A DNA stretch of 64,000 bases from Natrinema sp. CBA1119 (GCF_002572525.1 NZ_PDBS01000001.1:2232001-2296000); one strand, 5' to 3'. Shown: positions 44,408-53,285, numbered from the stretch's first letter. Made by a program: numbers and translations. Notes: generated by a model not told the origin, from the sequence alone.

Positions 44408-45763
44408 CTATAAGTCTTGTTCCGGCGGTCGGCTCGCAGACTGGACCGTTTCCCGTCCGCCGGCGTTTCCACCGCGCTCCTGGGCAACGACGTACTGGAC
44501 CTCGACGATCAGCGAGTCGTCGCTGTGAGGTCTGATCTCCTCGTAGAGCCGGTCTGCCAGCCCCGGTTCCGGACCGGATTCCCGGCCGGAGACCGTAACG
44601 ACGACCCGCTCGACCGACTGGATCGGGTAGTTGCCGTCGAGTTCGACCGCGACGTCGTCGCTCTCGAGGGCGGCGTATCGGGGCTCCTCGAGGACCGCCT
44701 CGACCTCGTCTTCGGCGGCCGACTGGAGTTCGGTCGTATGGAAATCCAGCAGGGTGACGCCGGCTAGCGGCGCGGTCAGCACCAGCAGGCCGACGCCGAA
44801 GACGGCCGCGTACGTGTAGGTCGGCGTCCGAGTCGGCGACACCTCGAACAGCCCCTGCGGGCGGTAGCCCGCGACCCACAGCGTCCCCAGCGCAGCGAGA
44901 TTGATCGACAGGAGGTTGACGATCACGAGGACGGCGGCACCGATCGCCGCGCCCGACATCCCCCAGGCGACCGTGATGCCGACCGCGGCCGATGGCGGAA
45001 TGAGCGCCGCGGCGATCATGACGCCGACGATGGCCTCCGAAAACCCCCGCGTGAGGCTCAAAATGCCGGCAATCCCCGCTCCTAGCGCGACCGCGAGCGA
45101 GAACAGGTTGGGAGCGACCCGCTCCTCGAGTTCGGTCGCGGCGACGATGTCGACACCCGCGGGCTCGAGGCCGGCCAGGCGGGCCAGCACCGCGAGGGCG
45201 ATGGAAGCGACGACGACCATCGTCACGCCGACGACCTGATAGCTGAAGCCGGTCGATTTGAGCCGGTCATCACCGGTCACGATGCCGACGTTGGCGGCCA
45301 GTGCGGGGCCGAGCAGCGGCGCGATGACCATCGCCCCGATCACGACCGCCGGCGAATCGGCCAGCAACCCGGCGGTGGCGACGACCGCGCTGATCAACAG
45401 CATGACGGTGTAGATCGCAAACGGGGGCGTGAGTTCGTCCGCCTTCGTGCGCAACACCTGTCTCGAGGTGCGTGAGCCCGTCTGGCCGCCGCGACTGTAC
45501 CGCTCCCGGAGCGTCTCGAACCCCTCGGAGACGACCGTCTCGGCGTTGATCACGACGACGCTGGCCTCGTCACTGACGCCGGCCCGCTGCAGCCGATCGA
45601 GCAGCGGTTCGACCGCCTGCGTCGGGATCGGAAACCGCACGACCGCTGCATACCCCCGGCCGCTGGTCTCGTCGCTGACGACGTAGTCGAATCCCTCGTC
45701 CTCGAGGATGTCGAGCACGGCCCGTCGCTTCCCCTCCGGCACCGTGATCTCCAGATAGCGCAT
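44408..45763 (-). CDS. DUF389 family membrane protein (TIGR00341 type)
   Basis: A 451-residue protein. Residues 1-90 are a cytoplasmic ACT-like domain starting MRYLEITVPEGKRR. Then come about eight membrane segments with VIGAMVIAPLLGPALAANVG and GVMIAAALIPPSAAVGITVA, the characteristic DUF389 blocks. A soluble C-terminal domain follows. The function of the family is unknown, and transport of a small molecule has been suggested. The ATG at 45763 fits the conserved N-terminus, whereas the frame extends to 45865. Confidence 0.85.
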   Translation of the reverse strand: MRYLEITVPEGKRRAVLDILEDEGFDYVVSDETSGRGYAAVVRFPIPTQAVEPLLDRLQRAGVSDEASVVVINAETVVSEGFETLRERYSRGGQTGSRTSRQVLRTKADELTPPFAIYTVMLLISAVVATAGLLADSPAVVIGAMVIAPLLGPALAANVGIVTGDDRLKSTGFSYQVVGVTMVVVASIALAVLARLAGLEPAGVDIVAATELEERVAPNLFSLAVALGAGIAGILSLTRGFSEAIVGVMIAAALIPPSAAVGITVAWGMSGAAIGAAVLVIVNLLSINLAALGTLWVAGYRPQGLFEVSPTRTPTYTYAAVFGVGLLVLTAPLAGVTLLDFHTTELQSAAEDEVEAVLEEPRYAALESDDVAVELDGNYPIQSVERVVVTVSGRESGPEPGLADRLYEEIRPHSDDSLIVEVQYVVAQERGGNAGGRETVQSASRPPEQDL

Positions 45764-45860
45764 ACTGGGGCCACACTCGAGTCGCGGATAGTCCTCGGGG
45801 CGGCAGTGGACGGGTTCCTGTGGTTGCCGGGGTCGATCAGTGGGTCGCCCGGACCGTCGA

Positions 45861-45948
45861 CTCATACGGTCTGCTGTACGTCATTTCCGGCGCGACCGCA
45901 GGCCAGATCGCGGTCGCGCCGGTACATCGGTACAGTAAACCGTATCAG
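45861..45948. repeat. Palindromic repeat family B, full copy
   Basis: An 88 bp palindrome from CTCATACGGTCTGCTG to CAGTAAACCGTATCAG. Its core is a 13-bp perfect stem CCGGCGCGACCGC/GCGGTCGCGCCGG with a ten-base loop. The complement of TCA at 45945 is the stop codon of the next gene. Confidence 0.85.
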
Positions 45949-46361
45949 TCGTCCGTGTCGTCGGTGCCGACGACCCCGCAAGCGATCGCCTCGGGCTCGA
46001 CCAGTTCCTCGCCGTCGACGGCGTCGGGATGCAACAGCAGAATCGTGTCGTCGGGCATCTCGTCCTCGACGCGGACCCGCCGCCCGAGCACTTCCTCGAG
46101 TTCCGCGACGTCGTCGATGTCGAACTCCCGTTCGATGAGGCGTTCGGCGTTGGCCCGCGAGAGGACGAAGACGAGGCTCCCCGGCTCGAGGTGTTCGCTC
46201 TCGGCGGCCTCGAGTACGGTCGCCAGCGAGTCGGAGCTCACGGCCTCGAGCGAGCGGATCGTCACCCGTTCGGTGCCCGAGCCGGGCGCTTGCTGTGACT
46301 GGGTCCGAATGCGGGCAGTTAGTTCCTCGAAGTCGGTCTCGGCGTCGAGGCGTGTTGGCAT
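45945..46361 (-). CDS. Conserved haloarchaeal acidic protein of unknown function
   Basis: A 138-residue acidic protein (MPTRLDAETDFEE...). It contains ERVTIRSLEAVSSDSLATVLEAAESEHLEPGSLVFVLSR and DDTILLLHPDAVDG. No domain is recognised. The stop TGA is the first triplet of the family B repeat read on this strand, so the repeat forms the end of the gene. There is no operon partner. Confidence 0.7.
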   Translation of the reverse strand: MPTRLDAETDFEELTARIRTQSQQAPGSGTERVTIRSLEAVSSDSLATVLEAAESEHLEPGSLVFVLSRANAERLIEREFDIDDVAELEEVLGRRVRVEDEMPDDTILLLHPDAVDGEELVEPEAIACGVVGTDDTDD

Positions 46362-46794
46362 ACTCGCGTTCGGTGACCGCGAGCCTTGACGGTGTGGCCG
46401 GCCAGTTCCGGGACTCGAGAGTAGTGGGTATGATGTCTATCCGACAGACAGTACTGACTCGATAAATCAGGGCTATAGAAATCAGGTCGAACGTATCTTT
46501 CGTGAGGTAGAACGACGAGCCTCTTCGTTCTCAAACTGTTTCAGCCACGTCGATCCAGCTACCGCAGACACCTGGCTTCAGGTCCACGCCGTCTGGTGGA
46601 ATCATATCTAAGTTAACACTACCGACGCAGCGCGCGCCACCGCACGCCGGTTCCCCAGTCCGGAGTATCGTGTAGGTCGATGGGGCTGAGCGGTCTCGCC
46701 TCGAGTCACGTCTTCCTCGGATCGATATCATCGAATTAGACAGTCAGTTGCGCCACAACAGCGGTTTTTACGCGGCGGTGGTGTACGAAGCCCG
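46362..46794. other. Intergenic region with a possible small Cys-rich ORF
   Basis: Mostly without supported genes. On the minus strand 46531-46731 encodes a 66-residue frame with EPACGGARCVGSVN and GVCGSWIDVAETV, which looks protein-like at its C-terminus but has an Arg-rich N-terminus like non-coding sequence. It could be the end of a real small gene or a remnant. I see no TATA or other structure beyond that. Confidence 0.35.
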
Positions 46795-47454
46795 ATGTCG
46801 ACGATAGCCGACCTTCGACTGCCGGCGGCGGAAACGGCGTTGGCAACCGCCTTCGAGCGCGCGCCGGCGGCCACGTTCGAACTCGAGTCCTCGGTATCGA
46901 AGACGCGCCCGTCGCTGTGGGTCGCCGGCGTCGATCGCGAGACGGTCGACGACGCGTTCGCGGCCGACCCCTCGGTCGAGGCAGCGGAACTCCTCGTCGA
47001 GACGGACTCGAGACTGCTGTACGACGTGACCTTCGCGGAGGAAACGGGGACCGAGATCCTCTGGAACGACCTGCTTCTCGACGGCGGCTCGCTGCTCGAG
47101 GCGCGGGCGACCGACGGCTGGTGGCAGGTGACGGTCCGGTACCGCGACCGCGACCTGCTCACCGAGGCCTACGAGCGGCTGGTCGGCCGTGGAATCAACG
47201 CCGACCTCCGGCGCGTGACCGACGTGACCGACGCCGACCGCCGCGAGACGCGGCTGACGCCCGAACAGCAGGAAGCCCTCGAGGCCGCACTCGAGTACGG
47301 CTACTTCGAGATTCCCCGCGGGGTGTCGATGGAGGAGTTGGCCGAGGAGCTCGGAATCTCCCATCAGGCGCTCTCCGAGCGGTTCCGGCGGGCCTACGAG
47401 ACGCTGGTCGACGCCGAACTCCAGCCCGCGGGAGAGGAGTCACAGCTCGAGTGA
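46795..47454 (+). CDS. Bacterio-opsin activator-type HTH_10 regulator
   Basis: A 219-residue protein. The N-terminal part (about 1-150) is a sensor-like domain of the bat/HTH_10 group, and the C-terminus holds the HTH_10 winged helix: LTPEQQEALEAALEYGYFEIPRG followed by SMEELAEELGISHQALSERFRRAYETLV. These regulators are common in haloarchaea. The target is unknown. It is followed by the pterin carbinolamine dehydratase gene about 100 bases downstream in the same direction. Confidence 0.88.
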   Translation: MSTIADLRLPAAETALATAFERAPAATFELESSVSKTRPSLWVAGVDRETVDDAFAADPSVEAAELLVETDSRLLYDVTFAEETGTEILWNDLLLDGGSLLEARATDGWWQVTVRYRDRDLLTEAYERLVGRGINADLRRVTDVTDADRRETRLTPEQQEALEAALEYGYFEIPRGVSMEELAEELGISHQALSERFRRAYETLVDAELQPAGEESQLE

Positions 47455-47552
47455 TCGCCAGTCGATCGGCCGCGACGGATTGTGATCGCGAGGCGGCGGC
47501 CGAATGGGAACGCGGCACAATCATTATTTGGGTGGCTTGCGTTCGCTACCAC

Positions 47553-47834
47553 ATGACTAACCTGCTTTCCGACGAGGAGATCGAGACGCAACTCCCCGAC
47601 GACTGGAACCGCGAGGGCGACGAGATCGTTCGTGTGTACGAGTTCGACGACTATCTTCGCGGCGTCAACTTCGCACAGATGGTCGGCGAGATCGCCGAAG
47701 CGCAGTTTCACCACCCCGAGATCATCATTCGCTACGCCGGCGTCGAGATCCGGTTGACATCCCACGAGGAAGGCGGCATCACCGACGATGACATCGAGAT
47801 GGCCGAACTGATCGAGTCCGAACGCGGCGACTGA
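47553..47834 (+). CDS. Pterin-4a-carbinolamine dehydratase
   Basis: A 93-residue protein of normal length. The active-site motif EAQFHHPEIIIRYAGVEIRLTSHEEGG contains the adjacent His residues (HHP) and a third His (SHEEGG). It dehydrates the 4a-hydroxy-pterin formed by pterin-dependent hydroxylases. No hydroxylase gene is present nearby in the window. The ATG at 47553 begins just before the first helix. Confidence 0.93.
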   Translation: MTNLLSDEEIETQLPDDWNREGDEIVRVYEFDDYLRGVNFAQMVGEIAEAQFHHPEIIIRYAGVEIRLTSHEEGGITDDDIEMAELIESERGD

Positions 47835-47852
47835 AATCGCAATACCCACACG

Positions 47853-48245
47853 ATGGACGCCCGCTACGTCTTCCGCGTGCGTGTCCGACTCGAGCCCGCC
47901 CAGGAGAACGTCTCCCTCGAGCCGAGCAGCGCCGAGACGACGGTCACGCTCTTTCGCGGGGCCCCGGAGCCGGGTACCGAGGGCTGGCTGTTTTTCCGGA
48001 ATACGCTGTGGCGCGGCGAGGTATCCGACGAGGACTACGCCCGCCGGCTCGCCGCGGAGTGGCTCGGCGTTCCCGAGCGGACCGTCGAATCGGTCGACTT
48101 CCGCGAACTGCAGGCCGACGAGGACTATCTCGAGGCGCTGCAATCGGAGATCGAGGCGGATCTCGAGGCGTTCAACGCCGATGATGTCTCCGAGGTGTTG
48201 TCGAAGTATCTGGGTTCGAGCGTTCGAGTGACGGATGCGTCGTGA
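47853..48245 (+). CDS. LWR-salt protein
   Basis: A 130-residue haloarchaeal protein of the LWR-salt family, named for FRNTLWRGEVSDED. It has TTVTLFRGAPEPGTEGWLFFRN and an acidic C-terminal helix region (SEIEADLEAFNADD). Function unknown. It follows the carbinolamine dehydratase by 18 bases, so they may share a transcript. Confidence 0.85.
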   Translation: MDARYVFRVRVRLEPAQENVSLEPSSAETTVTLFRGAPEPGTEGWLFFRNTLWRGEVSDEDYARRLAAEWLGVPERTVESVDFRELQADEDYLEALQSEIEADLEAFNADDVSEVLSKYLGSSVRVTDAS

Positions 48246-48323
48246 CCGCGCCGCGAGTTGACCGCGTTCCGTCCGGCGCGCGAGACTCGAAATCCGCAGT
48301 CACTCGAGGGGTACAGCCACTCG

Positions 48324-48779
48324 TTACTCGACATCGTCGTGCGTCAGCAACGGGCGCGTTCGTTCGTCCTCGGGTGAATCGTACGTGACGACCTCGAGGA
48401 GGTTGCCGTCCGGGTCGAGGAAGTAAAAGCCCTCGAACTCCCCCCAGTCGTAGGGTCCTTGCTTCGGGAACTGTCCCTCGAGGTCGGCCATCAGCGACTC
48501 GTAGGGCCCGCGATCGGTTGCGAACGCGAGGTGGGCCTTGTCGAGCGGGTGATCGAGCCCACGCTCATCCCAGTTCTCGGCGCGGCCGGTTTCGGCCAGC
48601 GTCACGACCGTCTCGCCGGCCCGAAACATCGCGTGTGCACCCTGGAAATCGTCGGGTGGTCTGACCAGTTCGAGATCGAGGACATCGCGGTAGAACTCGT
48701 AACAGGGCTCGAGCGCGTCGACGTCGACGTTGATGTGATCGACAGCGTCCATGTCGTGAAGTACCACGGGAGGGGACAT
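48324..48779 (-). CDS. VOC family (glyoxalase/dioxygenase) protein
   Basis: A 151-residue protein with one VOC module pair. Metal-ligand candidates are His in AVDHINVDVDALE, KAHLAFATDRGPY and Glu in DPDGNLLEVVTY. Members include glyoxalase I, fosfomycin resistance enzymes and ring-cleaving dioxygenases, so no reaction can be named. The start at 48779 (MSPPVVLHD) or 48752 (MDAVDHINV) is possible. Confidence 0.85.
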   Translation of the reverse strand: MSPPVVLHDMDAVDHINVDVDALEPCYEFYRDVLDLELVRPPDDFQGAHAMFRAGETVVTLAETGRAENWDERGLDHPLDKAHLAFATDRGPYESLMADLEGQFPKQGPYDWGEFEGFYFLDPDGNLLEVVTYDSPEDERTRPLLTHDDVE

Positions 48780-48881
48780 GAGGCTAGCCGTGGCAGCAGC
48801 GTCGACCGGCCTCGAGCGAGTATCGACTGCAGCGGTCCGCACCGTTCGGCCTCGAGCGAGTTTGCAACGAGCGGACGCCCC

Positions 48882-49277
48882 TCAGGAACGATCGACCCGC
48901 GAGGGCGACGGCGTCTGCCGCCACTCCGGTTCCTCCCGCGGCGGCGCGAGGACCCCGAGGCCGAGCGCATCCTCGCGATCCCGATTTTCCGCGCCGTGGC
49001 GTTCGTTGCTCGCGAATCGATACGCGTCGCCGGCCGTGAGCGGGTACTCCTCGCCCTCGACGATTGCGGTGAGTTCCCCCTCGAGGACGAACCCGATCTG
49101 TTCGTTGTCGTGCGCGTGGACCGGTAGCGTCGCTCCGGCTTCGATCCGCCAGTAGACCATGCCCGCTCGGTCTCCGGCGGGGAGCGCCGCGAGGTGGACG
49201 CCGTCAGCGACCTCCTCGAACGCCGCCCGGTCCGTCGATCGTTTCTCCATGTGAGCAGGCAACACTCCCCACGCCAT
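48882..49277 (-). CDS. Cupin domain protein
   Basis: A 131-residue single cupin. Motif one is PVHAHDNEQIGFVLEGELTAIVEG (HxHxNEQ...E variant), and motif two contains PLTAGDAYRFASNERHGAEN. It can bind a metal and may be an enzyme or a sensor. It is divergent from three NMT1-like genes, and a symmetric TATA element between them places its start at 49277, giving MAWGVLPAHMEKR. An ATG at 49250 is the alternative. Confidence 0.82.
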   Translation of the reverse strand: MAWGVLPAHMEKRSTDRAAFEEVADGVHLAALPAGDRAGMVYWRIEAGATLPVHAHDNEQIGFVLEGELTAIVEGEEYPLTAGDAYRFASNERHGAENRDREDALGLGVLAPPREEPEWRQTPSPSRVDRS

Positions 49278-49300
49278 CACTGATAAACGTATCGTGAAAA

Positions 49301-49310
49301 CGCTTTAAGC
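49301..49310. promoter_or_regulatory. Shared symmetric TATA element of a divergent gene pair
   Basis: CGCTTTAAGC contains TTTAA centred at 49306. It is 28 bases from the ATG at 49334 and 29 from the ATG at 49277. Leaderless transcripts in both directions from one nearly palindromic box fit the spacing. Confidence 0.5.
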
Positions 49311-49333
49311 ACCTCAGCGGTGTCGGTTGACAC

Positions 49334-50227
49334 ATGTTGACACACCAATCCATCAGGCTGTTTCACCTCCCGTTCTCGTTCATGCTGCCCCAGCGGGTGG
49401 CGGCCGAAGCGGGCTACTTCCGCGATGAGGGTCTCGCGGTCGAACTGGTCGAACGGGATAGACGCGACGTCGAAGTCAAGTATATCCCCGCGGAGGAAAC
49501 GCTGACGGACGATTACGACGTAGATCTCTACCCGATCTGCAAGTGGGAGAGCATCCGCCGGACGTGGGAGATGGGCGACGGCCGCATCGTCGCAAACGGC
49601 ACCTTCGCGAACCTTCCGTACACCGTCTTCACGCGACCGGACTCCGACCTCGAGACCCCGGCCGACCTCGCGGAGGTCCCCGTCGGTGTCAACTTGCGAA
49701 CCGGGCAGGAGTATACCGCGCGAAAGGCTCTCGAGGAACACGTCCCGCCCGACGAGATCGACCTCGTCGGCTGCGGAATGCCGACCGACAGGCTGCAGGC
49801 CCTTCGCGAGGGGCGCGTCGACGCCGTGACGCTCATCGACCCCCACAGTACCCTCGCCGACCACCTCGGTTTCCGACGGCTCCTCGAGTACGACAACCAC
49901 ATGGGTATCGTCGGCAGCGCCGAAATCGATCGTGACCTGCTCGAGGCGTTCCTGCGGGCCTACGGCCGCGCGGTCGACGACATCAACGCCGATCCCGACG
50001 CCTTCCGCGGGACGTATCTCGAGTTGCTCGAGGCCGACGCGGCGGTCGCGCCAGACCTGTTCGACGAGATCGACGTCGACGCCGTCCGCGAAGAGATCGA
50101 CGTGCCCGAGTACGAGGTCCCCGAGCCCGCCGACCGCGGGGAACTCGACGACCACCTCGAGTGGATGCAGGCCCGCGGATTGATCGGCGAGGACGCGACG
50201 ATCGACGACATCGTCGCGCCGCTGTGA
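49334..50227 (+). CDS. NMT1/THI5-like binding-protein homologue without signal peptide (1)
   Basis: A 297-residue periplasmic-binding-fold protein of the NMT1/SsuA type. Features are QRVAAEAGYFRDEGLAVELV (typical start), VPVGVNLRTGQEYTARKALEE (lobe crossover), DRLQALREGRVDAVTLID and an acidic C-terminus. No Tat or Sec signal precedes it: it starts MLTHQSIRLFHLPFSF, a hydrophobic strand that is part of the fold, not a signal. No ABC permease or ATPase genes are adjacent. It is the first of three tandem homologues and probably cytosolic. Confidence 0.82.
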   Translation: MLTHQSIRLFHLPFSFMLPQRVAAEAGYFRDEGLAVELVERDRRDVEVKYIPAEETLTDDYDVDLYPICKWESIRRTWEMGDGRIVANGTFANLPYTVFTRPDSDLETPADLAEVPVGVNLRTGQEYTARKALEEHVPPDEIDLVGCGMPTDRLQALREGRVDAVTLIDPHSTLADHLGFRRLLEYDNHMGIVGSAEIDRDLLEAFLRAYGRAVDDINADPDAFRGTYLELLEADAAVAPDLFDEIDVDAVREEIDVPEYEVPEPADRGELDDHLEWMQARGLIGEDATIDDIVAPL

Positions 50228-50273
50228 TCGCGCATCGAGACGCCCCAAGCGCCACCTCCATCCAGACTCCACC

Positions 50274-51314
50274 ATGACCGATATCGACATCAGTTCCCAA
50301 CAGGCCGCGATCGACGAGTTCCAGAGCGACCCCGACGACCGTCCCGTTCTGCGGGCGCGGTTCGAACACAACGGTAGCCCGCGGTACATGCTCTATACGA
50401 TCAAACGGTTCGGCTACGACCACGACCACGGCTTTCACCTCGACCTGCAACTCGTCTCCGACGAACTCGAGGCGGGCCGCGAGACCGTCGAGGCGAAACT
50501 CCAGGACGGCGACGCCGACCTGATCGACATCGACTACATCTCGACGGCCCGCGAGCGCGCCGACGGCGCGCCGATCGTCGCCTTCCACCCCTACGGCCAG
50601 ACCGTCGGCGGGCTGGTCGTCCCCGACGACTCGCCGATCGACGGGCTCGCGGATCTCTCGGGCCACCGGATCGGCGTCGTCAGACGCCTCGACAAGAACT
50701 GGATCCTCGTCCGGGCGGCCTGTCGGGAGTTCCACGGCTTCGATCCGGACGAGACGACGACGCCGGTCGAAGCCGGTTCGAAGGTCGAACTCACCCGGCT
50801 GCTCGAGGAGAGCGAGGTCGACGCAATCCTTCAGTTCTGGCAGATTATCCCGGAGATCGTCGAGACCGGACCCTACCGCGAGGTGCTGCCGATGTCGCGG
50901 CTGGTAGACCGCCTCGCGGACGGCGGTACCGACACCGACATCGACACTGACACCGACGGCGATCGCCCGATTCCGGTCTCGACGTTCCTGACGAGTGAGG
51001 GATATCTGGCCAACCATCCCGATGCTGTCCGCGGGTTTCAGAGCGCGTTTCAGGACGCCGTCGAGCGACTGCAACGCGACGACGAACTCTGGGACGAGAT
51101 CGGCGCACAACTCATGTACGAGGACGACCCCACGGTCATCCGAGCCGTCCGCGATCGGTGGCGGGAGATGGTCGTTCCCGACTGGGACGAGTCGACGGTC
51201 GAGGGGATGGAGCGGCTGTTCGACGACCTGCGCGCGGTCGCCGGCGCGGACGCGCTCGGCGTCGACGAACTCCCGGACGGACTGTTCCGGCCGGAACTCG
51301 AGGTGGATGCATGA
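50274..51314 (+). CDS. NMT1/THI5-like binding-protein homologue without signal peptide (2)
   Basis: A 346-residue homologue. It starts MTDIDISSQQAAIDEFQSD and lacks an export signal. Landmarks are MLYTIKRFGYDHDHGFHLD (N-lobe), KLQDGDADLIDIDYIS, SGHRIGVVRRLDKNW and VEAGSKVELTRLLEESEVDAI. It has a low-complexity acidic insert (TDTDIDTDTDGD) near residue 220. Its stop overlaps the start of the third gene (ATGA). The ligand is unknown. Confidence 0.8.
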   Translation: MTDIDISSQQAAIDEFQSDPDDRPVLRARFEHNGSPRYMLYTIKRFGYDHDHGFHLDLQLVSDELEAGRETVEAKLQDGDADLIDIDYISTARERADGAPIVAFHPYGQTVGGLVVPDDSPIDGLADLSGHRIGVVRRLDKNWILVRAACREFHGFDPDETTTPVEAGSKVELTRLLEESEVDAILQFWQIIPEIVETGPYREVLPMSRLVDRLADGGTDTDIDTDTDGDRPIPVSTFLTSEGYLANHPDAVRGFQSAFQDAVERLQRDDELWDEIGAQLMYEDDPTVIRAVRDRWREMVVPDWDESTVEGMERLFDDLRAVAGADALGVDELPDGLFRPELEVDA

Positions 51315-52300
51315 CTGCGACGGACAGCGAGCCCATCTCGTTCCAACTCAACTGGGAACCCAACGGCTTCCAGTCGCCGTACTTCCTCGCCCGCGAAGCG
51401 GGGTTCTACGAGGCGGAGGGCCTCGAGGTCGAGTTCGTCGAGGGACACGGCTCGCCCTTCGCGGTCGAACGCGCCGCTCGCGGCGAGAGCGATATCGCGC
51501 TCGCCGGCGCGAGCGCCGTGTTGGCGAAACAAAGCGAAGGACTCGAGCCGCTCGCGGTCGCGGCGGTGACCCAGAAGACGCCAGCGGCCGTCTACACCCT
51601 GCGGGACGTCTTTGGCGAGGAACTCACCGAACCCGAACAGCTCGCGGGCCGAACGGTTGCGCCCTCCGCCACGAAGACGCGGATCCTCACCGCTCAGCTG
51701 CTCGCGAACGCGGGCATCCGCGACGAGGTCGAACTCCTCGAGGTCGACCCGCACACGCACCACCGCGTCCAGCACAAGGTGGTCGACGGGACGGTCGACG
51801 CGGCGGTCGGCGTCGTCACGAACGGGATCGAGATCGGCCGGAAACACGATCGGACGGCCGACGAACTCCCGATCGGCGACTATCTTGATATCTACGGGAT
51901 GACGCTCGTCACCGGCCACGAGTTCGCGGACGAGAACCCGGAGACGATTCGGTCGTTCCTGCGGGCGACCGCGCGCGGCTGGGCTGCCGCGACTCGCGAC
52001 CCCGAGCGCGCGATCGACGTGCTCGTCGACCGGAACGCCACGCTCGAGCGCAATCGAGAGATCGAACGGCGCAAGTTCGAAACCGCCGCGAACCGACTGC
52101 AGTTCACGCCGTATGCTCAGGATCACGGCTGGGGTGTGCAGGATCCGGCCCGCTGGCGGCGACTCGGGGAGACGCTCTCGGAGACGGCACTGCTCGAGGG
52201 AGCGATCGATCCAGACGCCGTGTGGACCGACGAGTTTCGGCCCGCCGACGAGCCGATCGTCGCCGAGTACGCCGACCGGGTCCGGCCGACAGCGGAGTGA
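51311..52300 (+). CDS. NMT1/THI5-like binding-protein homologue without signal peptide (3)
   Basis: A 329-residue homologue and the most canonical of the three. It starts MTATDSEPISFQLNWEPNGF, matching the THI5/NMT1 opening LNWxPxxxx, and continues SPYFLAREAGFYEAEGLEVEFVEG, LAGRTVAPSATKTRILTAQ and HTHHRVQHKVVDGTVDAAVG. It has no signal peptide and no CCCFC motif, so the yeast Thi5 suicide mechanism is not supported. It is coupled to the second copy by ATGA. Confidence 0.83.
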   Translation: MTATDSEPISFQLNWEPNGFQSPYFLAREAGFYEAEGLEVEFVEGHGSPFAVERAARGESDIALAGASAVLAKQSEGLEPLAVAAVTQKTPAAVYTLRDVFGEELTEPEQLAGRTVAPSATKTRILTAQLLANAGIRDEVELLEVDPHTHHRVQHKVVDGTVDAAVGVVTNGIEIGRKHDRTADELPIGDYLDIYGMTLVTGHEFADENPETIRSFLRATARGWAAATRDPERAIDVLVDRNATLERNREIERRKFETAANRLQFTPYAQDHGWGVQDPARWRRLGETLSETALLEGAIDPDAVWTDEFRPADEPIVAEYADRVRPTAE

Positions 52301-52403
52301 TCGCGTCTCCGATTTCCGCCGCGATCGGCCGTGTTCTCCATCAGTGGCCGTTCCGCGACGGTCGACAGGCATTTACTGGAGAACCCCGTATATCTGTGTC
52401 CGA

Positions 52404-53072
52404 ATGGCCCTCGAGCAATCCGAGTACGACTTCTGGCTGCTGGACCTCGATGGGACCCTCGTCGACGTCGAGTGGTCTTACACCCGCGAGGTGTTCGACC
52501 GGGTCGGCGACCGGCTGGGGCGGGAGTTCACCGACCGGGAGGCCGACATCCTCTGGAGCGGCCTGACTGGCTCCCGGGATCGCCAGCTCGAGGAGTGGGG
52601 GGTCGACCCGCAGGCGTTCTGGGAGGTCTTCCACGACGAGGAGGACCCGCTGGTGCGGGCCGAACAGACCTACCTCCACGAGGACGCCGCGTTCGTCGCC
52701 GACCTCGAGGCACCGGTCGGGCTCGTCACACACTGTCAGGAGTTCCTCACCGAGCCGGTGTTGGAACACGTCGGGATCCGCGACTGGTTCGACGCGCGTC
52801 TGTGCTGTACCGAGGAGACGGGCTGGAAGCCCGACCCGGACCCTGTCGAGCGCGTCATGACCGATCTCGGTGTTGCTCACAACGGCCACCGGGGTGTGCT
52901 CGCCGGCGACGGTGCTTGCGACATCGGTGCGGCGTGGAACGCCGGACTCGACGCGATTCACGTCGAACGCGTCGGCCACGAGCGGCGGGGCCGGTGCGTG
53001 CTCGGCGATCACCGCGTCCGCTCGTTCGACGAACTGGGGTTCGATGGACCGCATCGATCGGCGACCGACTGA
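52404..53072 (+). CDS. HAD family hydrolase
   Basis: A 222-residue HAD phosphatase-like protein. Motif I is LLDLDGTLVDVEW, and motif II region is VGLVTHCQEF (His where Ser/Thr-x-N is common). Lys in ETGWKPDPDPVE is motif III, and LAGDGACDIGAAWNAGLD is motif IV. The substrate is unknown. It follows the NMT1-like genes by 104 bases on the same strand, so it may belong to that transcription unit. Confidence 0.88.
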   Translation: MALEQSEYDFWLLDLDGTLVDVEWSYTREVFDRVGDRLGREFTDREADILWSGLTGSRDRQLEEWGVDPQAFWEVFHDEEDPLVRAEQTYLHEDAAFVADLEAPVGLVTHCQEFLTEPVLEHVGIRDWFDARLCCTEETGWKPDPDPVERVMTDLGVAHNGHRGVLAGDGACDIGAAWNAGLDAIHVERVGHERRGRCVLGDHRVRSFDELGFDGPHRSATD

Positions 53073-53285
53073 CGTTTCACGGCGAGCACCCGTTCCAGTG
53101 GGCGTCTGAGAGAACGTGTGAAAATTGAGAGCACGGATCACGATATCCTCTCTCTCCTGCAGGCGGCGAATCGAGGCAGATTTCACGCACGTCGAGAGCG
53201 ACGGCCGGATCTCGCTCGGGACCGACAGTGGGGATGTCGGTAAGACCACAAAGAATTCAACGGTCCAGTCGGAGACGGAGTTACG

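Noticed and set aside
51311-52300. Assignment of the third NMT1-like protein as thiamin pyrimidine synthase Thi5
   Set aside because: The CCCFC motif and the active-site His of yeast Thi5 are not visible, and there are no thiamin genes nearby.
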